Shown here: positions 54,350 through 64,000 of the stretch, in pieces
How the letters are laid out: every line of letters starts with the position of its first letter
Position numbering within the stretch: the stretch's first letter is position 1
Assembly (NCBI GenBank): GCA_024509875.1
Contig: JAMPIV010000304.1
Span: 449,501-513,500 of the forward strand
DNA: 64,000 bases
Origin: Oreohelix idahoensis
Lineage: Eukaryota > Mollusca > Gastropoda > Stylommatophora > Oreohelicidae
Direction: 5' to 3'
Notes under the pieces: model-generated
The model's database searches: none
Seen by the model: the letters and a program-made list of their open reading frames with translations, nothing else
Told to the model about the DNA's origin: nothing
Made by a program: the position numbers and the translations under genes

Positions 54350-55740
54350 ATCTCGCAGAGCCAAGTGTAGGCCCGCCTCTTTGCACGTGCAAAAAGCGGC
54401 ATTCTGTCTAAATCTTGTATGTAGAGATTCCTGGGGAAATCAGAGTCCCCCTGACCCGTTGATATTGGAAACACGGGGAGCGCTCTGTCTTTTTATTTCT
54501 GCCATCCACGGACGAACGAGCGTGCTGCTGTGACGTCTCATTTCTCGACGCAGCCGGAGCATCGCTCCGGTAAGTCCGTCGTCTGGTGTTGTTTGATCTT
54601 GAACACGTGCAGAAACCCCCCGGCTCAACATCTATATAATAGGGCAGGTCTCTATCTATATAAAACCATAGTCTCTTAAGGATTCCTTGCTGCCTTGGAA
54701 ATCTTTATAAGATTGATAGCCTATAACCAGATTTATAGTGCGGAAATTGAATTCCTTTGCTCGAGAGGTCAACCTGTCAACTGTGCTCTATGGTCAGGCA
54801 CTAAACATCCATGCAGAAATATATACTGTGCATTTATACTAACGTGCCCTTGAGGATCACTACTGCCATCGATATATTTACCTCCAGTTAATATTGATCA
54901 CACGGCAGACCAATCGTTCTGTCCGCGTTCAGCCTACAAGGTGGTTACCGTGGATTACTTACCCACCGCCTATTGCCAATCGGCAGTGTCTACGAGCGGT
55001 TGCCGTTGCCCTCCACGATTCGGGCAACATTGTCGGACTCATTTAGGTCCCGTCACAGTGGATAATACTAATGTACCCGACAAGAAGAAGTCAACAATTT
55101 CCAGCGCCCAGCGCCTGTGTGTTCCAGTCTTCATTATCCTTAATCAGATGTGCACATGCCTCGGGGTCGTTTTTTGTTAACCAGTTTGTCAGCTGTAATT
55201 CACTGATTCACCCGTGGAGTACCTGTCTCAATCAGTGAGGGAAAATCGTCTCAGCCTTATTTTATTAAATATTGCATTCGCATATTTGTGGTGGCCACCC
55301 GCATTCTAAAAGCGTTATTCCCTAGGATTCATTTAGCTGTTCCAGAGGAAGCTTATCTCCATAGCCTTAGTCATCCAAACTTAGGCGGAACTGTGCGTGT
55401 TATTTCCTAGAGGAGTGGAGATTACCTGACAAGCTTTAGTGGCCTTAGAGGACTGGCCGCTTTCATTGTTCAAGAGCTGGGGGCCTCACCCCGTTTAGTA
55501 AACTATAGTTTTATTTGTGTCAGGAAGTGTACGGTTGGCGGTGTGGAGTGAGGCGATTTTGCGTGTGTGATTGAGTGAAGACTGTTGTCATTTGTTAGAG
55601 TGTTGTTTATGTGATCTTCATTAGTCTTACCAAGCTAGTGGAGGCATTCCGTTATTGTTTTCTTGGTGTGGGTTTTTTTCTTTTTGGTGTTAATAAACAT
55701 ATTTACATTTGCTTGTGGTCAGAAATCTCTTCTATGCTAA
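54350..55740 (+). mobile_element. Possible solo LTR
   Basis: Noncoding 1.4 kb, less AT-rich than its surroundings. It has a TTTGCACGTGCAAA palindrome (54380-54393), TATA-like boxes (TCTATATAATAGG near 54632 and CTATATAAAACC near 54656), and TTAATAAACA (about 55690) near the right end. The layout resembles an LTR, but no partner, target duplication or internal region was found. A 79-residue open frame at 54941-55180 matches nothing recognised. Confidence 0.3.
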
Positions 55741-55940
55741 CTGTCACTAGGTGTTGTACTGTATGTTCTTACCGCATTTAGAATTAGTCTATTGGTTCAG
55801 AGAGAACGGGCAAGGGATTGACTTAATAAAGTCAGTCGTAGGACGCTGGAGAAATAGTCTTCTTACTCTCTAAAAGTCAGATCTCTTTCCATAATTTTCA
55901 CTAGTGACTCTATTATTATCTATTTCCACATTTTCACATT

Positions 55941-56035
55941 CATAATCTGTCTGAACTCAGACATAATCTGTCTGAACTCCGACATAATCTGTCTGAACTC
56001 AGACATAATCTATCTGAACTGAGACATAATCTATT
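55941..56035 (+). repeat. 21-bp minisatellite, 4-5 copies
   Basis: Units of CATAATCTGTCTGAACTCAG type with single-base variants. Confidence 0.92.
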
Positions 56036-56129
56036 CACAATTATCCTACCTGCGACTTGCAGTAGTCCTGTTCTTTCTTTGACTCTCCAACGACCCACGG
56101 GACAATTACACCTGGCACAGTCAATGTGA

Positions 56130-56175
56130 TTGGCATGCTTAGAGCTAAAGCAACGAAAATTGACCAAGGTAAGAG
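56130..56175 (+). repeat. Isolated copy of the exon-2 donor repeat
   Basis: GCTTAGAGCTAAAGCAACGA followed by AAATTGACCAAGGTAAGAGT. Same unit as the 52298-54030 array, 2.1 kb downstream, with a consensus GTAAGA donor. Confidence 0.75.
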
Positions 56176-56547
56176 TGGGCGTGGGATTATCCACATGATT
56201 TTGGAGTGAACTACAAATAAATAATAGAAAAACAGACAGGTAGATGATTCCAAGATTGTGAGCACACAACCACCATAAAACTCGGATGGTTTTAATTGTA
56301 AGCTACTTTCAAACAATTATATCACCGCATAAAAATAACCGATTATTTTAGAGCGCTTCCTCATTGAGGCAATGAGACCTGGTTCGAAACGAGTTCGCGA
56401 AATGATCGAGTCAATCCAGCGTTAAGTATGCGTACCTGGCCCTGCTCTGAGTTAAGGAAGACTAACTCCACGTCATAAAGCTGAGACCAAGTATAAATGA
56501 AGTCTTTAATAATTCACTCCCGTCTGGTAGTATGTGAAAAAAAAAAA

Positions 56548-56815
56548 GGTAAAGGAACCCGTTACACGCCCATTGAGGCATATTGGGAATATGGTGTTAG
56601 GCCTATATTATCTTGACCGTCGGCTCTCTAGGGGTGATGTGGTCGGCATCACGCCGGCCGCCTTAACCTTCCCAGAGTTGCTCTGGTACCCATTTGGGGC
56701 TGGGTCGACCCAGGAGCCGTTTGTAGCCTAAAAAATGCCCACCTCATCTGGGGATCGAACCATAGACCACTGCGCTAGGAAGCCAGTACACTAACCACTA
56801 TGCTCTGGTAGTATG
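56548..56815 (-). mobile_element. tRNA-headed SINE, CCCGTTACACGCC family
   Basis: The minus strand starts CCAGAGCATAGTGGTTAGTG (A box), has ATGGTTCGATCCCC (B box), then a body with GGGTCGACCCAGCCCCAAAT and the complement of CCCGTTACACGCCCATTGAG. An A run lies just beyond the far end (56537-56548). This copy joins the head to the body seen at 4192 and 22091. Confidence 0.78.
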
Positions 56816-57550
<735 letters not shown>

Positions 57551-57790
57551 CCCCTTCTGCTCCTGATGGAGCGCGTGTACCACCACCGCAACCAGCTCCT
57601 TGGCAGGAGGCGTGCATGTACTGTTGCAGTAATGGTTTCTGCAGCGATTAACTTTACACGATGAGATCGCCAGCCTCCATGCATAACCTAGGTGCCTCTT
57701 AGGACATGTATAAGGGAGTAGTAGCCATATTATTTCTTTCTCTACTCAGATAACTCCTGGAACTACTAGGGGCCAGTATGTCAGTTTAAA
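57551..57790 (-). mobile_element. SINE of the ATGTCGTAAAAGGC family, divergent
   Basis: The minus strand shows ATACATGTCCTAAGAGGCAC, ATGCATGGAGGCTGGCG and CAGAAACCATTACTGCAACA, the family's order with many substitutions. The plus-strand TTCTTTCTCTACTCAGATAA matches the corresponding end of 14430-14672 and 61225-61385. Confidence 0.62.
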
Positions 57791-58157
57791 AAAAAGGCAT
57801 AGCAGATACTGCCGTAGAAATGGGAAGTGTTAGAGATTTCGCCATATTAGGTCCAGATTTTTCTGAGGTGGGTGACCAGTTCTCTTCCTAGCTGCCTTTG
57901 GTTTTTGGTTTGGTTTGGTTTTTTTATTCATGTATATGAAAACTGGTGTTTGTCGTGTGCACGGGATAAACGGTTCAACCCTAAATAGGTTATAATTAGT
58001 GTATATAGTGTTCATCATTCTATATATCGCATTACATTATTGGTTTTCTTATGTGTTGGCTCTTCCAGTCTGTAATTTATCTGCCATTTGTTGTGGCATT
58101 GTTTAATGTCTATGGTATTTGTAATGTATCCTCTTCCATGTTCCATGATACTATATT
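57791..58157. other. Unassigned
   Basis: GTTTGGTTTGG-type short repeats near 57905-57925; nothing else. Confidence 0.4.
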
Positions 58158-58158
58158 G

Positions 58159-58237
<79 letters not shown>
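58158..58237 (+). repeat. CT microsatellite
   Basis: About 38 CT dinucleotides, complement of the GA tract 1 kb upstream, so the two tracts form an inverted pair. Confidence 0.98.
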
Positions 58238-58240
<3 letters not shown>

Positions 58241-58551
58241 ACTGACATCCTTCAAATGTATCTGCTGGGCGATTGCTGGTTTTTGAATTGTCAGTTTTTT
58301 TGTCCCAAACTCAAGAGCAGAATTAGGCACCAATTACAGATTGATAGATTGGAGCCTGACGTTACCAGGTTTCGCTCTTCCCGCTTAACCAATGGGGAGT
58401 TCCAATTACGTAGGTCTAGTAAATAGTAAATCTTTTATGTAGTGCTCATGAAGTCATGAAACGTCAAAGGGGAAGTTAACTATTTATGTACGACAGCGTT
58501 GCTGCCACTCCTAGTTGGATTCACCTAGATCTAGGTTTCTTTTTAATTTCT

Positions 58552-58582
<31 letters not shown>

Positions 58583-59059
58583 GGGGTGTTGTTCCAGTCT
58601 ATGTGTCATTTTTTTTTCATTAATTTAAGAACGCCACCTAGATTTCGCCCAAAATCGACCAAAGTAGCTGATATCTAGGTTTTGTTTTTCAAAGTTCGAG
58701 TGGCAACGCTAGTGTACAATCCGAAACTTTGACAAAAATACGACCTGTTGTGTTTCTATTAAAATGGTTGTCAACCTTAATCCCTCTCGTCACCAGTCCT
58801 TCGCTATTGCCGATCGCTTCTACCTTTAGGTTATATGCTCGTGCTCTTCGTTGATTATGATCCATTCTCGCGCCCGGACCAACTCATTATTTCTTTCTCA
58901 ATATTTGTTCCTTCACTGGCGCAGTTGCAACCAGTGACGTAACAATAATGTATGGTGCCCAGGGGCACAATTTAAGTATGTCCTTCCTGATACAATGGCC
59001 TCAACAACTGTAATAAATGTACCGCAAATCCGTATCAATAAGTTAACTACATACTCCTT
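58238..59059. other. Unassigned; T/G homopolymer
   Basis: A T run followed by 25 G residues (58562-58586). No gene was recognised. Confidence 0.5.
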
Positions 59060-59200
59060 CATCATCATCATGATCATAATCATCATCCCTCAGCTACCCA
59101 CGAATCAAAGGCCTTCAACAAATTTGTGCTAGATCCTCCTGTGGTATGCCTTCAGGTCAAGGTCATTCCATATCTTCTTTATCTCTTTGACCTGTCTCAA
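59060..59200 (-). mobile_element. RTE-like LINE 3'-end fragment
   Basis: Plus strand: CATCATCATC triplets, then AAAGGCCTTCAACAAATTTG, TAGATCCTCCTGTGG and GGTCATTCCATATCTTC. It is the complement of the last coding residues of a copy-C-type LINE. Confidence 0.75.
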
Positions 59201-60296
59201 GAAACTGGAAAATGCAATGACGTCACATAACAAAGGACATTAAAATGATGTATACAAAGGCAAGAGTTTATTCCGATTACCGGTACTACTTTCCTGGACC
59301 CACTCGGGCTGGGGCCCTTGGACGTGCCCGGTCCACCCGGGCTGCAGTTATGCCACTTGTCACAGCGATGTCTGTTTTCTAACAAACTGGGTACTTCTGT
59401 GTTTAACTAGCCGTTTTTTGCCCACACATTTCTTTTTTAGTGATTAATTTATTTTTTGTTGTTTGTTTAGCCACGTCAATGTCTCGGTCTGGCACTGATA
59501 GAACAATGTTTACGTAAATATTATATCTAGGCGACTATTGTTTATTTCTTCGTAGTCATTCGAATCTTGGGACGCTACAGCTGTGGAGGGAGCTAAGAGG
59601 TCACTTTCTTAGCTTGCTCAGCTCTGAGTTCAATCTTAGTGTGGCATTTGTCGTCTGCTGTGGTGAACACTCTGTCAAAATATGTTTAACCCTTTCATTT
59701 GTTTCAGTTTGTTATTACAAAGTTTGATCTTGCGTTCTTTTAGGCGATGTGCTTGTTTCTATTTTCCTTGACAGTGGAGTATATAACACTACAGCTTTTC
59801 GACGCAGAAGACAAGGGTTCGAGTTCACCGATGAACCCAGCAGCAACAGGCCTTGCTAGTCGGCATGTCAATAAAGCTAAAGTGAAACGGTGTTCATCTC
59901 AGTACTGCTCTAAACGACAAAATGTGATAAATGCTTTAAAAAAAACACTGATTGTTTCTGTTCTTTGTGTCGATATTGATACACACGTGATCTTATAGTC
60001 AGCATGCTTCAGTATTTGTGCGCTATGTCTGAAATATATATATACATAGTTTGGTCACCATAAAGGATTACCTCGTTTAGATCACATAGTTAATTTTGAC
60101 CACATGAATATTTTCTTTGCGTTTTAGATGAAGTGGTCTGTATCATTGAAGAGCAGTAATTTGATAGTATACTTTCTTGCCGTGCTCTAGAATTCACGGT
60201 AAACCACTTTGAGACATCGGCCTTTGATCTTGCATTCTTTATACATTACTTTTGAACAGTCCATGGGACCTAAGACGCGTCAACAGTGAGAAATGC
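59201..60296. other. Unassigned 1.1 kb
   Basis: One weak exon-like stretch (59778-59889) sits between a CCTTGACAG acceptor and a GTGTTC donor but resembles no known protein. Nothing else was recognised. Confidence 0.3.
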
Positions 60297-60570
60297 AGTT
60301 AGCGACCCATAGCTAGACTGCTTGCGTCAGGGCAGCGAACCAGAGCTGACCAAGACCCTACTCCCCCTCCAAGTGGTGGTCCTGGAAACAGGCTGCATCA
60401 CTGCAGTCTGGCTGAGTAAGTAGGGATCGAAGAGGGAAGCCTAACCCGGTCCCAAAAATGCTGTGCTGAAGTCGGATGTGTCGGCCGAAAGGCGCAAATA
60501 TCGCAGCTTCGCTGTAAACGGACACAACGCAACCAACGTCCTTTTCAGGACGAACGAAGAAGAAGAAGAA
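60297..60570 (+). mobile_element. Retroelement 3' end with GAA tail
   Basis: Contains GTCGGATGTGTCGGCCGAAA, GGCGCAAATATCGCAG and GGACACAACGCA, as in the inverted-repeat arms at 48.6 and 50.2 kb. It ends GGACGAACGAAGAAGAAGAA. Noncoding. Confidence 0.68.
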
Positions 60571-60949
60571 CAGTCCATGAGCTGTCTTTTGATTACAGTG
60601 TATTCTAGTCCCTTTCCATAGCTTGTCTCTGATTACTTCGTCAAAAGCTCCCTGTTACTGAATGAAAACAATAAACTTTGGCGATATTTTACCAACAGCC
60701 TACACTGTCTTCCAGAAAAATCCATCAAAAGCTCTACTTTAGTCTATGAAGGCAATATTAAATCTGGATGATATTATACTAAGAACTACAATCACTTCAA
60801 GTGATATATTTATTCACAGCTGAGCTCTTGTAAACTCAACACTTCATATCTTCCTAATTGATTAAGCTGTAAGTTTTGTCATTGCGTTAACAAATTCCCG
60901 GTGGTCTCTGGACAGGCAAAGAAAGAACTGAACTACTGCTCTCTCTCAT

Positions 60950-61150
60950 GCATGTCGTAAGAGGCAACTAGTATGAGGATATGCTATGGGTGGCAACGTC
61001 ATTATATAAAACGAATTGCTACATAAACTACTGCTGAAGGAGCACTTGAATGCTTTGATGCAGGTTTCCTACAAGAGGACCACATGCAGTGCTGGGCTCC
61101 GTGCCTCATAAAGAGCGAAAATGGAAATTATAATGATGCCTGGAAAGAGC
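60950..61150 (+). mobile_element. SINE of the ATGTCGTAAAAGGC family
   Basis: CATGCATGTCGTAAGAGGCA, AGTATGAGGATATGC, GCTTTGATGCAGGTTTCCTA and ATAAAGAGCGAAAATGGAAA: the best-preserved plus-strand copy in the window. Confidence 0.75.
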
Positions 61151-61224
61151 GTGAAAGCACACAATGAAATCAGTACCACAAATGTACCGATACTGCCGGA
61201 GTGAAGCAAAGAGCGAGGATGATC

Positions 61225-61385
61225 GCCCTATTTTGTGACACCAGCTCAGTGCGCAACAAAATATGAGTCGCCTTGTACGACATGCATGATGGAGCAGTAG
61301 TTCTATTATTTCTTTGTCTCTTCAGAGAACCACAGGAACTACATGTGACCTTTAATATTATCGCCATAAGTCAAAATATGATCAA
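61225..61385 (-). mobile_element. SINE, same family, inverted partner
   Basis: The minus strand has CATGCATGTCGTACAAGGCG, ACTCATATTTTGTTGCGCA, and beyond it the CTGAAGAGACAAAGAAATAA end. With 60950-61150 it forms an inverted pair like that at 14.4-15.1 kb. Confidence 0.65.
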
Positions 61386-61411
61386 GGACATTACTCTTTG
61401 ACTCTTCTCAG

Positions 61412-61557
61412 ATTTCGCGCAACATACAAGTCTGGAGAGGTCAATAAGGTCGTGGAACAGAAAGTTCCAGCAGCAGAATCTCTGACAGCCGGCATCTTTG
61501 CTATTGACAATGTTCTAACAGTGCAGGAGCACTTTGGTCGTAGATGGAAAGCTAAAG
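61412..61557 (+). CDS. Orphan candidate exon, unrecognised
   Basis: A 146-nt open segment between a TCTTCTCAG acceptor and a GTGAGA donor. In the one fully open frame it encodes FRATYKSGEVNKVVEQKVPA, AESLTAGIFAIDNVLTVQEH and FGRRWKAK. Composition and codon choice look like coding sequence, and both splice sites are good. It does not resemble the expected next part of the PM20D2-like protein, and its entry phase (two bases needed) does not follow exon 2 directly. It could belong to that gene after a missing exon or to another gene. Confidence 0.4.
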
Positions 61558-61669
61558 GTGAGAATGATGGGTCAAATGCATGAGGAAAGGTGGACGGTGC
61601 TGGTGTAAACATGGCTAGATTCTGACAATTAGCAGATATTTTTGAAACAAAGATTTCTTTTACATTTCA

Positions 61670-62735
61670 TCATCGTGACACTTCAGCTCCCACGGAGTAT
61701 CAGCCTTCAACAAACACATGCTAAGTCTTCCTGTGCCGTGCCATAGGCCTTCAACAAACACGTGCTAAGTCTTCCTATCACGTGACAACATAGACCTCCA
61801 ACAAACACGTGCTAAGTCTTCTTGTCACGTGACAACATAGACCTCCAACAAACACATGCTAAGTCTTCCTGTCACGTGACAACATAGACCTCCAACAAAC
61901 ACATGCTAAGTCTTCCTGTCACAAGACAAAATAGACCTTCAACAAACACATTCTAAGTCTTCCTGTCACGTGACAACATAGACCTTCAACAAACATATGC
62001 TAAGTCTTCCTGTCACGTGACAACATAGACCTTCAACAAATACATGCTAAGTCTTCCTGTCACGTGACAACATAGACCTTCAACAAACACATGCTAAGTC
62101 TTCCTGTCACGTGACAACATAGACCTTCAACAAACATATGCTAAGTCTTCCTGTCACGTGACAACATAGACCTCCAACAAACACGTGCTAAGTCTTCCTG
62201 TCAGGTGACAACATAGACCTTCAACAAACACATGCTAAGTCTTCCTGTCACGTGACAACATAGACCTTCAACAAACACATGCTAAGTCTTCAGGTCACGT
62301 GACAACGTAGACCTTCAACAAACACATGCTAAGTCTTCCTGTCACTTGACAACATAGACGTCCAACAAACACATGCTAAGTCTTCCTGTCACGTGACAAC
62401 ATAGACCTTCAACAAACACATGCTAAGTCTTCCAGTCACGTGACAACATAGACCTTCAACAAACACATGCTAAGTCTTCCAGTCACGTGACAACATAGAC
62501 CTTCAACAAACACATGCTAAGTCTTCCTGTCACGTGACAACATAGACCTTCAACAAACACATGCTAAGTCTTCCTGTACCGTGCCATCAGGTCTTCCTCA
62601 TCCCTTTCATTGTCATCTCTAGTTCTCTCCCTTATGTGTTTTTTAGAAATTCTCTGCCTCTCGTAATACCCTGGGGATTCCAGAACAAGGACTGCCCTGC
62701 CTTGTTATGCTATCAAAAGGGGTACATTAGACAGA
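61670..62735 (-). mobile_element. RTE-like LINE 3' end carrying a 47-bp minisatellite
   Basis: Both flanks of the minisatellite belong to one copy-C-type LINE on the minus strand. The right flank (62580-62735) has the complement of ACCCTGGGGATTCCAGAACA and CAAGGACTGCC (NPQG and RQSLF region), and the left flank (61670-61740) is the terminal ATC-type tail and last codons. The minisatellite expanded inside it. Confidence 0.82.
61741..62580 (+). repeat. 47-bp minisatellite, about 18-19 copies
   Basis: Units of CATAGACCTTCAACAAACAC, ATGCTAAGTCTTCCTGTCAC and GTGACAA (47 bp), with few substitutions (CCTCC or CCTTC, ACGTG or ACATG). The unit equals 47 bp of the 3' end of the surrounding LINE; compare the complement of 36639-36685. 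Confidence 0.96.
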
Positions 62736-62839
62736 CAGAGACATGGGCATGATGATATGTCTGGAGTCATACCTATATAATCACCAGCTAAGCACAATGC
62801 TATAGTATACAGCAGCGTTTCTAAAAAAAAACAACCAAG

Positions 62840-63327
62840 TGTATGGGACGTCCCCTTAAATAAAGATAGAAATCCAACAGGGTGGAGAACTATACTGGGA
62901 AGGTCGGAGATCAAGAGCCAAGTAAAGCTAACTATAAACGAGGAATGGAAGACAACATGGAAGAACAGTAGAAAAGGCAGACCCGCTTTCAAATTGCTGA
63001 AAGAACCAACAAGGACGTGCCAGGTCAGAGAAGAATTAAAGATACCATCGAACAAAAAAACTGTGGCGTCTCCGTCTTGGTGCAGCATACTTTATGATAG
63101 AGGAACCACACTGCCAAGAATGTCAGGAAGAAAATGACATAGACCACTACCTGATCCACTGTAAAAAGTACGAACAACAAAGGCTTGAATTAAAAACTTA
63201 CTATAGAAATCACAATATAGACATGACAGGCGATAAGGTTTTAAGTATAGATGCCCCAGGAGAGGCCTGTCGTAAATTTATTTTGACAGAAAGAGTCTTA
63301 GAAATAGTAGTCCGGTTTAGAGTGTAG
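62840..63327 (+). pseudogene. RNase H LINE C-terminal relic
   Basis: Decayed lead-in with EEWKTTWKNSRKGRPAFKLL, then an open stretch LWRLRLGAAYFMIEEPHCQE, CQEENDIDHYLIHCKKYEQQ and FILTERVLEIVVRFRV to the stop at 63325-63327. The CxxC...H...C zinc-like pattern (CQECQEENDIDHYLIHC) after the RLRLG motif is the C-terminal end of I/Ingi-type LINE proteins. A different family from 41139-41561. Confidence 0.75.
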
Positions 63328-64000
63328 AATGATGGTGAAAAACTCAGTGATAGAAATGTAGAGATTAAATATGATGCTCCACAGAGTGCTGGAGGAGAGT
63401 AAAGACAGACTTATTTACGACAAATCGTTTCTCTCAATCTTCTCTTCCACTCTCCTGGTCAAACAATTATTTGCCAGTTTTCCAGACACACATCTGCGCT
63501 CACACCGATTTGGTGCTTCAAACACACAGACGACGTGGATACAACTATCTTAAACAAATAGGGGAAATGTTATGGGCTTTGGGTAGTCCAACACCGTAAC
63601 GATTAAGTTTATGTTGTTTATTAAAGTTAAAAAAAAGACAATCACTAAAATAATCAATTGTTTACAACAAGAATTATCAAAATTACAGAAAAATGCAAAT
63701 AACAAGGTAGGGAGGGGGTGAAGAAGACTGGTATCGACTAAGCCCGTCCCGCTTATTAGACAAAGATAAACCCAGTCCAAAGATAAATAGTTATCAGGAA
63801 CGTATGTAAGTTAACCTAACAGTAAAGTTAATTACTCTGAAAAGAGGTGTTACAAAATTAGGTATAGGTGGTAGAAAGAAATCCTGTTCTTCCCAATTGT
63901 TCTTCCCTTTACTAAGCAAATGAAAAGGAGGGGTTTTTTAAACAGAGTTAACAAATTATCAACTATCCCACTTAAAGGAACAATGTAGGGTATACAGAAA
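63328..64000. other. Unassigned right end
   Basis: No gene or known repeat was recognised. It may be the 3' UTR of the LINE followed by intron or intergenic DNA. Confidence 0.4.

Noticed and set aside
59778..59889. Exon-like stretch between CCTTGACAG and GTGTTC
   Set aside because: Donor is poor, the peptide is featureless and the segment has no recognisable homology; mentioned only as part of an unassigned region.

Overview
The window is animal nuclear DNA: AT-rich, intron-rich, gene-poor and packed with non-LTR retrotransposons, tRNA-headed SINE-like repeats, DNA transposons and tandem repeats. The mix (RTE-like LINEs with a CFDP2-like endonuclease, RNase H LINEs, and a SINE family whose core motif reads ATGTCGTAAAAGGC) suggests a lophotrochozoan, most likely a gastropod mollusc. 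The organism assignment is inference.

Two host genes can be supported, both on the + strand. The first is the 3' half of VPS53, a GARP/EARP tethering-complex subunit. Its coding exons are at 13977-14175, 22255-22403, 22933-23002, 23938-24023, 24459-24510, 25278-25382 and 32089-32289, and the last ends at the stop codon. One short exon expected between the first two was not found. The second is a PM20D2-like M20-family peptidase gene, with exon 1 at 48033-48137 and exon 2 at 52025-52297. Later exons were not recognised. Exon 2 lacks both metal ligands of the family's HACGHN-type motif.

Layout. 1-6.3 kb: a broken RTE-like LINE, a TTAA-flanked piggyBac deletion derivative and a CR1/L2-like LINE. 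6.34-12.36 kb: about 128 copies of a 47-bp satellite unit with block-level duplications. 12.4-32.3 kb: VPS53 exons in introns full of LINE and SINE pieces, a hAT relic, a hAT MITE, a long LTR-like repeat (16.0-19.0 kb), and a nest of two piggyBac relics, a SINE and an internally deleted mariner (26.0-30.4 kb). 32.3-37.1 kb: a degenerate repeat downstream of the VPS53 stop, split by a nearly full-length LINE. 37.8-40.0 kb: a second, inverted copy of the LTR-like repeat. 40.7-47.8 kb: RNase H LINE relics, one with a 5' inversion, a Tc1-like relic, and three insertions separated by four copies of the same 11-bp target. 48.0-54.0 kb: the PM20D2-like exons, a large inverted repeat and an array grown from an exon-intron boundary. 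54-64 kb: SINEs, a possible LTR, microsatellites, LINE tails, one orphan candidate exon and a 47-bp minisatellite grown from a LINE 3' end.

The most unusual signal is the 52.3-54.0 kb array. Each unit repeats the last ~30 nt of PM20D2-like exon 2 plus its 5' splice site, giving roughly 28 decoy donors behind the real one, with inverted copies in the preceding intron.
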